Positions 1 to 7,164 of a stretch of 12,320 nt of DNA are shown here, one piece after another. The notes under the pieces are model-generated. The model searched no databases and was not told where the DNA came from. It worked only from the letters and a program-made list of their open reading frames with translations. How positions within the stretch are numbered: the stretch's first letter is position 1; each line of letters begins with the position of its first letter. The position numbers and the translations under genes are program-made. This DNA is from Actinomycetes bacterium (GTDB lineage: Bacteria; Actinomycetota; Actinomycetes; Actinomycetales; Demequinaceae), in assembly GCA_023432235.1 (NCBI GenBank), contig JAEYUX010000106.1:1-12320 (forward strand), in the 5' to 3' direction.

Positions 1-968
1 GCTTGCCCGGATGTTGCACCAAACGCACCGATGGCAACGGCGATCGCGAGCTCAAAGTTGTTACCCGCCGCGGTGAACGCGATTGTTGTTGAGCGTGCGT
101 AATCAAGGCCGATCGACTTCGCCACCCACAGTCCGGCGAACCACATGAGAGCGAAGTAAATAAGGAGGGGAATCGCGATTCGGGCGACATCACCTGGGCG
201 CGATGCGATGGCGTCCCCTTGCAGAGCGAATAGCAGCACGATTGTGAAAAGAAGCCCATACAGCGCCCACGGACCGACCCGCGGAATGAACGTCGTCTCG
301 TACCAGTCACGGCCCTTGCGTCGTTCTCCAATCCACCGTGAGGCGAAGCCCGCCGCGAGCGGGATTCCAAGGAAGATCACCACGTTGATCGCAATCTGTT
401 GCATCGAGACGTCGAGACCTTGGGTATCGAGATCGAGCAAGCGCGGCAGAACGGTGAGGTAGAACCAGCCAAGGACCGAGAACATCAGCACCTGGAACAC
501 GGAATTAATCGCGACGAGCACCGCAGCCGCTTCACGGTCGCCGCAGGCCAGGTCGTTCCAAATCACCACCATCGCGATGCATCGAGCAAGGCCAACAATG
601 ATGAGGCCCGTGCGGTACTCCGGAAGGTCGGGCAAGAACAGCCAAGCGAGCGCGAACATGACGGCTGGGCCCACCAACCAATTGAGAAGCAGCGATGACA
701 CGAGCAGCTTCTTGTCCCCTGTCACCGCTACGACCTTGTCGTAACGCACCTTCGCGAGCACCGGATACATCATGATGAGGAGCCCCAGCGCAATCGGGAC
801 AGAAATCCCCCCGATCTCTAGCGCCGCTAAGAGATCAGCGATGCGTGGAACGAGGCGTCCGAGTAAGAGCCCCGCCGCCATGGCGAGGCCGATCCACAGG
901 GGCAACCATCGGTCGAGCGTCGACATCTGACGCGGGGCCGTACGGACAGGCGAGGTGGATGCGGTCAC
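1..968 (-). CDS. arsB: ACR3-family arsenite efflux transporter (3' end outside window)
   Basis: This is an inner-membrane arsenite (and possibly antimonite) exporter of the ACR3 (BASS superfamily) type. Reading the minus strand gives 322 codons with no stop, beginning TASTSPVRTAPRQMS after the start codon. The protein is strongly hydrophobic throughout. It carries the ACR3 signature around positions 540-620 (reads LARCIAMVVIWNDLA, followed by GDRE), which holds the conserved cysteine that ACR3 proteins need for arsenite transport. A second conserved stretch, GNNFELAIAVAIGAFG, lies near the cut end. ACR3 proteins are usually about 350-400 residues, so roughly 30-60 residues are missing beyond base 1. 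The start is GTG at 966-968, preceded at good spacing by AGGAGG (plus-strand cctcct at 974-979). The gene is divergent from the PfkB kinase gene. No arsR or arsC is visible, and either could lie beyond the left edge. Family assignment is firm; the substrate is known from the family. Confidence 0.93.
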   Translation of the reverse strand, partial: MTASTSPVRTAPRQMSTLDRWLPLWIGLAMAAGLLLGRLVPRIADLLAALEIGGISVPIALGLLIMMYPVLAKVRYDKVVAVTGDKKLLVSSLLLNWLVGPAVMFALAWLFLPDLPEYRTGLIIVGLARCIAMVVIWNDLACGDREAAAVLVAINSVFQVLMFSVLGWFYLTVLPRLLDLDTQGLDVSMQQIAINVVIFLGIPLAAGFASRWIGERRKGRDWYETTFIPRVGPWALYGLLFTIVLLFALQGDAIASRPGDVARIAIPLLIYFALMWFAGLWVAKSIGLDYARSTTIAFTAAGNNFELAIAVAIGAFGATSGQ

Positions 969-1015
969 GTGGACCTCCTGATCCTTCGCTAGAGCGCCGA
1001 GCGTACTTCGATCGC

Positions 1016-1037
1016 TGTCTATATTGACAGACATCAA
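1016..1037. promoter_or_regulatory. Candidate ArsR-type operator upstream of arsB
   Basis: An AT-rich island in a GC-rich intergenic region holds two nested inverted repeats: TGTCT-N8-AGACA (1016-1033) and TTGA-N6-TCAA (1024-1037). TTGA/TCAA arms in an AT-rich context resemble ArsR/SmtB-family operators. A minus-strand TATAGA (1018-1023) could be the -10 element of arsB, which would place the operator over the promoter. The operator reading is inference; no arsR gene is in view to support it. Confidence 0.4.
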
Positions 1038-1083
1038 ATCAGGCGGCAAGTGCGGCTACCTCGCACACCCCGCAAACCCCACG

Positions 1084-1089
1084 TAATGT
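1084..1089 (+). promoter_or_regulatory. Possible -10 element of the kinase gene (leaderless)
   Basis: TAATGT ends seven bases before the GTG at 1097. With no Shine-Dalgarno upstream, this fits an actinobacterial leaderless promoter in which transcription starts at, or within a base of, the start codon. No convincing -35 was seen. The same geometry recurs before two other genes in the window (9262-9267 and 10173-10178), which raises confidence somewhat. Confidence 0.35.
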
Positions 1090-1096
1090 GGACAAA

Positions 1097-2092
1097 GTGA
1101 CCCCTACACGCTCCTCAGCGACACCCGCCGCCACCCCAGACCAAGACGGCCCGCGCGTGTCAGTTCTCGCCCCCTCACCGCAAGTCGTCGTTGAGATCAC
1201 CGATGACCCCATCGGCCACGGGACCGAAGCGCATCCCACCATTCACATGCATCCAGGAGGCCAAGGAGCGTGGGTGGCAACAATGGCCGCGGCTCTCGGC
1301 GCCCGCGTCTCGCTGTGCGCTCCGCTCGGCGGAGAACTGGGCGAACCTTTGCGGCAGTTGCTCAGTACGGAGGGCATCACCGTGATGGCGGTGGGCATGG
1401 GGGCCGGAACAGGCGCCGCCATCGTCGACCTGCGCAACGGAGGCTGGTCCACCGTGGCTGCGATGCACCCGCCGCCGTTCGACCGTCACGAACTCGATGA
1501 CCTTTATGGAATGGCCCTTGTCGACGCTCTCGAATCGAACGCCGCGGTGGTGACCGGCGTCGATCCACCCTCGCTCGTGCCAGCTGACTTCTTTGGCCGC
1601 CTTGTGGCCGACGTTCGTGCCGCGGGGGTGCCGGTGGTCGCCGACCTCTCGGGTGAGGCCGCTCTTGCCGCAATTGCCGAGTCACCTACCGTGCTCAAGA
1701 TGAGCCACGAGGAGGTGCTTGCGGTAGGCCTCGCGGCAGACGACGAGTTGGGCACGTTGCAGGCTGCCGCGAAAAAACTCGTGGACGGAGGCATCGACGC
1801 CGTCGTGTTCTCACGCGCAGAGAAGCCTGCGTTGCTCGTCACCGCCGAGGGCGCACGCCTGGTGTCAAGCCCCGCGATCCGGCCGGTGGTCCACCGCGGC
1901 GCGGGTGATTCGATGACGGCAGGCATTGCTGTGGGACTTGGACGCGGTCTCAGCATTGAAGACGCGATCCGGTTAGGAGCAGCCGCTGGAACCCTCAATG
2001 TCGCCCGCCGCGGCCTCGGCTCAGGCAGGCGCGAACAGATCGAACGCTTTGCGGACCAGATCGACATCGAGCGGGCACCGGAGACGACGTGA
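1097..2092 (+). CDS. PfkB-family carbohydrate kinase, atypical substrate site
   Basis: The fold is that of a ribokinase/PfkB sugar kinase. From this start the protein is 331 residues, close to the usual 300-330. The C-terminal PfkB signature is intact at about residues 268-272 (GAGDS, containing the catalytic Asp and the anion hole), followed by TAG and a helical segment. The N-terminal signature is GGQGAWVA (about 54-61) where family members have GGxGxN. The Asn that contacts the sugar in ribokinase is replaced by Trp, and the usual early Asp-containing strand (as in NPALD) reads APSPQVVVEIT. The phosphoryl-transfer machinery therefore looks intact, but the substrate cannot be guessed; annotation as 1-phosphofructokinase would be unsafe. 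Neither this GTG nor an in-frame GTG at 1088 has a Shine-Dalgarno. I chose 1097 because TAATGT lies seven bases upstream. The stop is 12 bases before surE, so the two genes are probably co-transcribed. Confidence 0.85.
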   Translation: MTPTRSSATPAATPDQDGPRVSVLAPSPQVVVEITDDPIGHGTEAHPTIHMHPGGQGAWVATMAAALGARVSLCAPLGGELGEPLRQLLSTEGITVMAVGMGAGTGAAIVDLRNGGWSTVAAMHPPPFDRHELDDLYGMALVDALESNAAVVTGVDPPSLVPADFFGRLVADVRAAGVPVVADLSGEAALAAIAESPTVLKMSHEEVLAVGLAADDELGTLQAAAKKLVDGGIDAVVFSRAEKPALLVTAEGARLVSSPAIRPVVHRGAGDSMTAGIAVGLGRGLSIEDAIRLGAAAGTLNVARRGLGSGRREQIERFADQIDIERAPETT

Positions 2093-2104
2093 AAGGAGCA
2101 CCCC

Positions 2105-2932
2105 ATGCACGCACTCATCACCAATGACGACGGCATCGCCTCTCCCGGACTCACGATTCTTGCCGACGCCGCCCTCGCCGCAGGGTACGAGGTGACGGTC
2201 GTTGCGCCTCACCACGAGTACTCAGGCTCCTCGGCGGCGCTCATGTCCCATGAGTCGGACGGGCAACTCGTCTTTGTTGACGCACGCCCACCGGGCCTCG
2301 ACCCGAGCGTGCGCGCGCTGGCGGTCAAGGCCGCGCCCGGCCTCATCGGCTTTGTCGCCCGGGCGGGTGCCTTTGGCTTCACTCCCGACCTTGTCCTTTC
2401 CGGCATCAACCTCGGCGCAAACACGGGCCGCGCCGTTCTCCACTCCGGCACCGTGGGCGCCGCCCTGTCTGCCGCTGCTCACGGCGTTCCTGCCATGGCC
2501 GTGTCCATTGCCTCCGCAGAGCCGCAGCACTGGGCCACCGCCCGCGTGGTGGTTGATGAGGCGATCGCGTGGTTGACGGCGAACAACATCGGCGACCGCG
2601 TGCTCAACGTCAACGTGCCCGACATCTCGCGCGAACGTCTGCGCGGCATCAGGCCTGCCACTCTTGCGAGCTTTGGTGCCGTTCAGGCGCGCGTCAAGGA
2701 GGAGGGCGTCGGCTTCGTCAACCTCACCTACTCCGCCGTGGTGCCCGGTGAGGAACCCGATACTGATCACCAACTCCTCAGCCGCGGGTGGGCCACCTGG
2801 ACCGTAGTGCGAGCCCCCGTTGCCGATCACCGGGGCATCGAGTTGCCACGGGTCGATTGGGCTTTCACGGCCGACGCCGGGGTTGACGTATCTGCAGGCA
2901 CCGTCATGTCGGCGCAACAGCGCGAGGACTAG
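2105..2932 (+). CDS. surE: 5'/3'-nucleotidase SurE
   Basis: SurE is a cytosolic, divalent-metal-dependent phosphatase that removes phosphate from nucleoside 5'- and 3'-monophosphates; some homologues also act on short polyphosphate. At 275 residues the length is typical. The metal site is complete: NDDG at residues 7-10 (Asp8, Asp9), Ser40 in the EYSGSS stretch, and Asn102 in SGINLGAN (99-106). The conserved SGTVGAA motif follows shortly after. The ATG at 2105 is preceded by AAAGGAG (2093-2099), a strong ribosome binding site just after the kinase stop, so translation is likely coupled within an operon. In many bacteria surE sits beside pcm or other stationary-phase genes; here its partner is a PfkB kinase. 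The last four bases overlap the stop of the opposing epimerase gene through a shared CTAG. Confidence 0.95.
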   Translation: MHALITNDDGIASPGLTILADAALAAGYEVTVVAPHHEYSGSSAALMSHESDGQLVFVDARPPGLDPSVRALAVKAAPGLIGFVARAGAFGFTPDLVLSGINLGANTGRAVLHSGTVGAALSAAAHGVPAMAVSIASAEPQHWATARVVVDEAIAWLTANNIGDRVLNVNVPDISRERLRGIRPATLASFGAVQARVKEEGVGFVNLTYSAVVPGEEPDTDHQLLSRGWATWTVVRAPVADHRGIELPRVDWAFTADAGVDVSAGTVMSAQQRED

Positions 2933-3957
2933 CGCCGACGCAGCGGCGGGCTAGACGTGCCAGCGCCGTCGGCGATGCCGCGCACCACTTCGGCAACGGT
3001 CTCCAGAGCGGAATGCTCGGGACGCCAGTCGAGCACGTCCCGGGCGCGGTCCGTTGCCATGAGCGGCACATGTGCCGCCATGTCGACCCACCCCGGAGAG
3101 ACGGGCACGAGCCGCGCCGTCCAGGCCGCTGACACAGCACCCCGCACAGCACTGCGGGGCACCTCACGCCACCTGCCGCCCGAGAGTATCGACGCGATCT
3201 CGGCGCCCCCAAGTGAATCATCGGCTGCCACATTGATTGCCCCGCCGGGACGATTCCGCACGGCCGCAAGATATGCCCGTGCGACGTCGTCAGCATGGAC
3301 CGCTTGGACGCGGGTGTCACTCGGCCACGGCAGGATCGGCAGGCGCCCGTCAAGCACACGCGGCGGCATGAGCGAGCCGATGAAGTAGCGGCGAATCTCT
3401 GAGCCTGCGTCCCGCTGGAAGATGAGGGCGGGGCGAAGGCGGGTGATGATCATCTCCGGGTGTTCCCGCTCGTGAGCATCGAGAATGCGCTCAACAGCCG
3501 CCTTGTCCACGCTGTAGTCGCTTGCTTCAATTCCGCCGGTTGGCCACGTCTCATCATGAAGAGAGTCGTCAATTGCGGGAGAGTACGCACCCACGGATGA
3601 GGCGACCACCACGTGGGGCACTTGCGCGTCCCGCGCGGCAGCGAGAACACGCTTCATGCCAACGACATTGGTGCGCCGCAAGCGTTCGCGATCATGGTTG
3701 GGCTGGACGGCCCACGACAAGTGGATGACAGCGTCGGCGCCATCCATTGCTGCGGCAAGAACGGTGACCACGTTCGCCGCACTCGGCCCGCCCACGTCCA
3801 GCGACAGCCACGTCGCCGCGTTATAGGGCGGAGGTGGGGTCCGATGGGGCGCCCGGCGCACCACGCCGACCACGTGGTCGATGTCATCGGCGTGGGAGAT
3901 CTGGCGTAAGAGAGACGTGCCGACGTTGCCGCTCGCTCCCGTGACGACGATCTTCAC
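2929..3957 (-). CDS. NAD-dependent epimerase/dehydratase family protein (extended SDR)
   Basis: This is a Rossmann-fold oxidoreductase or sugar-nucleotide-epimerase-like protein of 342 residues. The dinucleotide-binding motif TGASGNVG lies at residues 6-13, the expected place for extended short-chain dehydrogenases. The catalytic YxxxK is present as Y148-SVD-K152, with a candidate Ser at 120/121 in VASSVGAYS. The downstream NVAADD motif and C-terminal substrate-domain residues are also typical of NAD-dependent epimerases. The exact substrate (sugar nucleotide, steroid or other) cannot be read from the sequence. The start is GTG at 3955-3957 with AGGAGG eight bases upstream on the minus strand. 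The gene lies downstream of the GGDEF-EAL gene in the same orientation, 81 bases away, so co-transcription is possible but a hairpin lies between them. It converges on surE with a four-base overlap. Confidence 0.88.
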   Translation of the reverse strand: MKIVVTGASGNVGTSLLRQISHADDIDHVVGVVRRAPHRTPPPPYNAATWLSLDVGGPSAANVVTVLAAAMDGADAVIHLSWAVQPNHDRERLRRTNVVGMKRVLAAARDAQVPHVVVASSVGAYSPAIDDSLHDETWPTGGIEASDYSVDKAAVERILDAHEREHPEMIITRLRPALIFQRDAGSEIRRYFIGSLMPPRVLDGRLPILPWPSDTRVQAVHADDVARAYLAAVRNRPGGAINVAADDSLGGAEIASILSGGRWREVPRSAVRGAVSAAWTARLVPVSPGWVDMAAHVPLMATDRARDVLDWRPEHSALETVAEVVRGIADGAGTSSPPLRRR

Positions 3958-3995
3958 GACGACAACCTCCTCTCATGGTGGGCGCCGCGAATGAG

Positions 3996-4022
3996 CGCGC
4001 CCCGACAACACGTGCCGGCGCG
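3996..4022. repeat. GC-only inverted repeat between two minus-strand genes
   Basis: CGCGCC (3996-4001) and GGCGCG (4017-4022) form perfect six-base arms around a 15-base loop in the 81-base gap between the GGDEF-EAL gene stop and the epimerase start. No T-run follows on the minus strand, so it is not a classic intrinsic terminator. It could weaken read-through into the epimerase gene or be incidental in GC-rich DNA. Confidence 0.25.
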
Positions 4023-4038
4023 ACTCTTGCAGCGACCC

Positions 4039-7011
4039 TTACTCGGCGCCTACGTGAAGAGATCGGCCGAGGAGTTCCCGCGCCTTGCCTGGTTCAACTG
4101 CCGGCATGAAGAGGAAGCCCTGGCCGGTTGCACACCCAAGTTCGCGGAGGAAATCCAACTGATCCGACGTCTCCACACCCTCAGCAACCACGGACAGGCC
4201 CAACGCCTTCCCGAGTTTCACCAATGACTCGATGAGCTCGGCGCTGTTTTCGGCAGAAGCGAGCGTCTGGATGAAGCTGCGGTCAATCTTGAACGCATCG
4301 ACCGGAAAGCGGTGCAACGTCTCGAGGGACGAGAACCCAGTCCCAAAGTCGTCGATGTGGAGCCGCAAGCCCGCATCGTGCATCTTGCGCATGAGGCGAA
4401 GTGCCATTTCCGGACGGCGCATCAGGACGGACTCGGTGACTTCGAGAGTGAGACGGTCCGGCTCGAGCTTGTGGCGCTCAAGTGTGGCGAGGACGGTGCG
4501 CAGGAGGTCCTGGCTCCAGAACTCCTTGTCCGAAATGTTGACGCTCACGTTCACCACGTCGGGGCCCCACTCGGCGATTTGGCGACACACCTCGTCAAAC
4601 ACCCAGTGACCCAGTTGCACAATAAACGCCGTGTCCTCGACCGCCGGCAGGAAGTCTTCTGGACCGAGCAAACCGCGCTCGGGGTGGCGCCACCGCAGCA
4701 GGGCCTCAAAGCGGTCTGTCCGCCCGGTCACGAGGTTGACGATGGGTTGGTAATGGACCTCGAACTGGTCACGGTGAAGGCCCGTGATGACGTCGTTGGC
4801 GAGAGCCGCCCGCTCCTTCGCGTTCGCGTGCATTGGCTCGTCAAAGAAGGCGATCGAACCTGGCTCGGCGCCCTTGGCCCGGTACATCGCAGCGTCGGCG
4901 TCGCGAAGCACCTCTTCCGCGGCGAAGTACGCAACCTCGCTAGATGCGATGCCGATGCTCGCGCGCGTGACCACCTCGTGGCCGTCAAAGGAGTTGACCC
5001 GCGCCAAAGCGTCCTGGATGCGCATGGCCGCGAGCAAAGCGTCGTCTGCCGTCGTGTCGGACAACAAGACAACAAACTCATCGCCGCCAAAACGGGAGGC
5101 CGTATCCTCTGCGCGCAACTGCGATGCGATCGCCTTGCCCACCCACTGCAACACAAGGTCGCCCACGTGGTGACCCAATGAGTCGTTGATGAGCTTGAAG
5201 CCGTCGAGGTCCATGAACAGCACGGCGTATGGCGCGCGAGATCGCTGCCAGCGCGCCATCGCTTGGTCGAGTTCGCGGACAAAAAGCTGCCGGTTGGGCA
5301 GGCCGGTGAGTGCGTCGTACAGCGCACTACGGCGCACTTCTTCTTGCCGACGCTGTGACTCGAGCGCCGCCGAAAGCAACGCCGCCCAGTGCTGGTAGGT
5401 CTCACGCGCCGTCACCACGTCAATCTTTGCGACCACGGCGAGCAAGCCCCAGTTCTTGTCGCGCGTACTCACCGGCACAATGACCGTCACCTCGCGGCTG
5501 CCGGGATCCGCCTGTTGCATGAGGGCGCGCGGTGGGAACTCGTCGGTGCGGAGATTTGCGCCAACGAGGCCGAGCGACTGCCCGCGCGAGAAGTCGCCCA
5601 CCACTGTCAACGTGTTGTGTTCGGGGTCCCCTTCCCACAACGCGAGCGCCGCCGCCTTGACGTGAGTGGTGGCAAGCCAGTGAAGGTCTCGCGGGTCACG
5701 ACCGCTCGTGTCGAGCAGTCCGGCATCGACCACGTACTGCTCGGCAATCGCGGCCGCAGACCGCTCTGCTTGGTGAAGTGCCGCTCCCGCTTGCGCCTTC
5801 CACACGGCGGCAGCCAATCTGCCCGACGCCGTTGAGGCCATGAGGTTGCCAAGATCATCGCCGTGAGCCCGGCGGTTGACACCGATCGTGAGCGCGTCCG
5901 CGAAGCGGCGCAGCGCACCGGGACCGAGGTCAAGATTCTGCAAGCGAACGGTGAGCGCTTCGATCCGCTCTGCAGGAGCGTCGTTACCCAAAATCAGCAA
6001 CTGGGCGGACTCTCGAACCACGTCCTCTACCGCAGCCAAGCGCGTGCCTGCCCCTGCCGAGCCCATCCGCATGTCGCGCAGGAGTGCGCCGCGCAACCGG
6101 TCGGCCACACCGTCTTCATCCGAGGGGGTAAGCCCATCCTGCTGCAACGCCTTGATGCTGCAGCCGCACGAGCCGCGAGTGACAAACATGACGGAGTCTG
6201 GATGGACGGTCGTGTTCGGCACGTCCTCACCGCGCGCTTGCTGCATGGCGAGCCGGCCGGCAATAGCGCCCACCTCATCAAAGCGGGCTTCAACGGTAGT
6301 GAGCGGAGGCGTACTGAAGGTGCCGCCAGCGACATTGTCAAAGGCCGCAATCGCGATGTCCTGCGGAATGCTGATACCTGCCGATTGCAGGGCACGCATG
6401 ACACCAACTGCGTTGCGGTCGGTCGCGATGGCAAGCGCTGTTGGTCGCGGGGAGGACCGCAGCACGGACACCGCCGCCCAACGCCCACCCGACTCGGCAT
6501 TTTCCGGCGTCTCGAACTTGAGGCCGAGATCAATCTCGAGCCCGTGCCTGCGCAGCACCGCGCAGTACGCCTCGTAACGCTCCGCGATGTCACGTTGCGC
6601 CATGTTGCCCACAAAGCCAATGCGGGTGTGGCCATGAGCGACTAAGTGCTCAACCACCGCTTCCATGCCCGAACGGTTGTCCGGGCGCACTTGTGGCGCG
6701 GAAAAGCCCTCCACTTGTGTGCTCGACAACAACACGACGCCCTTGCCCGCGTCTCGCAGCTGGCCCAAGTAGTTGCCATCAACAGCGGTCGTGACCGAGA
6801 TGACGGCATCGGCCTCTGACCACGCGATGGGCATCGCAAAGTCGCCCTGAGCGCCGGCTTCGTCTCGAGTGGAGTGCTCCTTGAGCGTCTCCATGATGAC
6901 CACGCGTCCGTTTGCCCCCACAACTTCACGCGTGACACCAGCGAGTACGTCGCCAAAGAAATCTCCACTGAGAGTTGGCGTCAGTACGAGTGTGACGGGG
7001 GCATTGGGCAT
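4039..7011 (-). CDS. LacI-type ligand-binding / GAF-like / GGDEF / EAL c-di-GMP protein
   Basis: This is a bifunctional c-di-GMP enzyme of 990 residues. Residues 1 to about 280 form a LacI/periplasmic-binding-like sensor (FFGDVLAGV near 18, HGHTRIGFVGN near 126, IPQDIAIAAFDN near 215), with no helix-turn-helix before it and no signal peptide or membrane segment. It is therefore expected to sense a cytosolic small molecule. A CGC pair (282-284) ends this domain. Residues about 300-550 are helical and then GAF-like. The GGDEF domain has an intact active site, GGDEF 642-646, and an inhibitory I-site, RAED 633-636. The EAL domain keeps EALLRW (769-774), NVS (821-823), EVTES (857-861), DDFGTG (887-892), KID (908-910) and EGVET (944-948), so phosphodiesterase activity is also expected. 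The open frame runs upstream to about 7254, but that extension is unlike any domain. The sensor fold begins at the ATG at 7009-7011, with only a weak GGA/AAGG ribosome site. It is divergent from an MFS gene. Confidence 0.93.
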   Translation of the reverse strand: MPNAPVTLVLTPTLSGDFFGDVLAGVTREVVGANGRVVIMETLKEHSTRDEAGAQGDFAMPIAWSEADAVISVTTAVDGNYLGQLRDAGKGVVLLSSTQVEGFSAPQVRPDNRSGMEAVVEHLVAHGHTRIGFVGNMAQRDIAERYEAYCAVLRRHGLEIDLGLKFETPENAESGGRWAAVSVLRSSPRPTALAIATDRNAVGVMRALQSAGISIPQDIAIAAFDNVAGGTFSTPPLTTVEARFDEVGAIAGRLAMQQARGEDVPNTTVHPDSVMFVTRGSCGCSIKALQQDGLTPSDEDGVADRLRGALLRDMRMGSAGAGTRLAAVEDVVRESAQLLILGNDAPAERIEALTVRLQNLDLGPGALRRFADALTIGVNRRAHGDDLGNLMASTASGRLAAAVWKAQAGAALHQAERSAAAIAEQYVVDAGLLDTSGRDPRDLHWLATTHVKAAALALWEGDPEHNTLTVVGDFSRGQSLGLVGANLRTDEFPPRALMQQADPGSREVTVIVPVSTRDKNWGLLAVVAKIDVVTARETYQHWAALLSAALESQRRQEEVRRSALYDALTGLPNRQLFVRELDQAMARWQRSRAPYAVLFMDLDGFKLINDSLGHHVGDLVLQWVGKAIASQLRAEDTASRFGGDEFVVLLSDTTADDALLAAMRIQDALARVNSFDGHEVVTRASIGIASSEVAYFAAEEVLRDADAAMYRAKGAEPGSIAFFDEPMHANAKERAALANDVITGLHRDQFEVHYQPIVNLVTGRTDRFEALLRWRHPERGLLGPEDFLPAVEDTAFIVQLGHWVFDEVCRQIAEWGPDVVNVSVNISDKEFWSQDLLRTVLATLERHKLEPDRLTLEVTESVLMRRPEMALRLMRKMHDAGLRLHIDDFGTGFSSLETLHRFPVDAFKIDRSFIQTLASAENSAELIESLVKLGKALGLSVVAEGVETSDQLDFLRELGCATGQGFLFMPAVEPGKARELLGRSLHVGAE

Positions 7012-7164
7012 CCTTGTCCAATCTCGAGCGGCTGTGCAGTCCTCATAATCCCCATCGGCACATTCACGCGGTGTGCAAGGGAAGCGGTGAAGCCATCGGC
7101 ACAAATGAGAACGGTCCCGCGCCTTACTCTTGTCGCGTCGCATTCCCCAACTAGAGGACGCCCC
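7012..7164. promoter_or_regulatory. Divergent promoter region between the GGDEF-EAL and MFS genes
   Basis: This 153-base region must hold the promoters of two divergent genes. No good -35/-10 pair was found for either; TACTCT (7125-7130) is a weak -10 candidate for the MFS gene. An 11-base direct repeat, CCATCGGCACA, occurs at 7052-7062 and 7093-7103, with starts 41 bases apart (about four helical turns), and could be paired binding sites. GAGGA at 7154-7158 is the MFS ribosome binding site. Confidence 0.4.

Noticed and set aside
208..698. Short plus-strand open frames opposite arsB
   Set aside because: The minus-strand frame carries the ACR3 signature and stays open throughout; the plus-strand products resemble nothing.
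1504..2154. 216-codon open frame opposite the kinase gene
   Set aside because: Its Ser/Ala/Thr/Arg-rich composition is typical of an antisense shadow in high-GC DNA; the plus-strand frame carries the conserved PfkB motifs.
4312..5181. 289-codon plus-strand frame inside the GGDEF-EAL gene
   Set aside because: It lies exactly opposite conserved GGDEF and EAL motifs and shows no recognisable domain.
6874..7164. Upstream extension of the first MFS reading frame
   Set aside because: It would overlap about 140 bases of the opposing c-di-GMP gene and adds a soluble stretch before helix 1; the GTG at 7165 has a well-spaced ribosome site.
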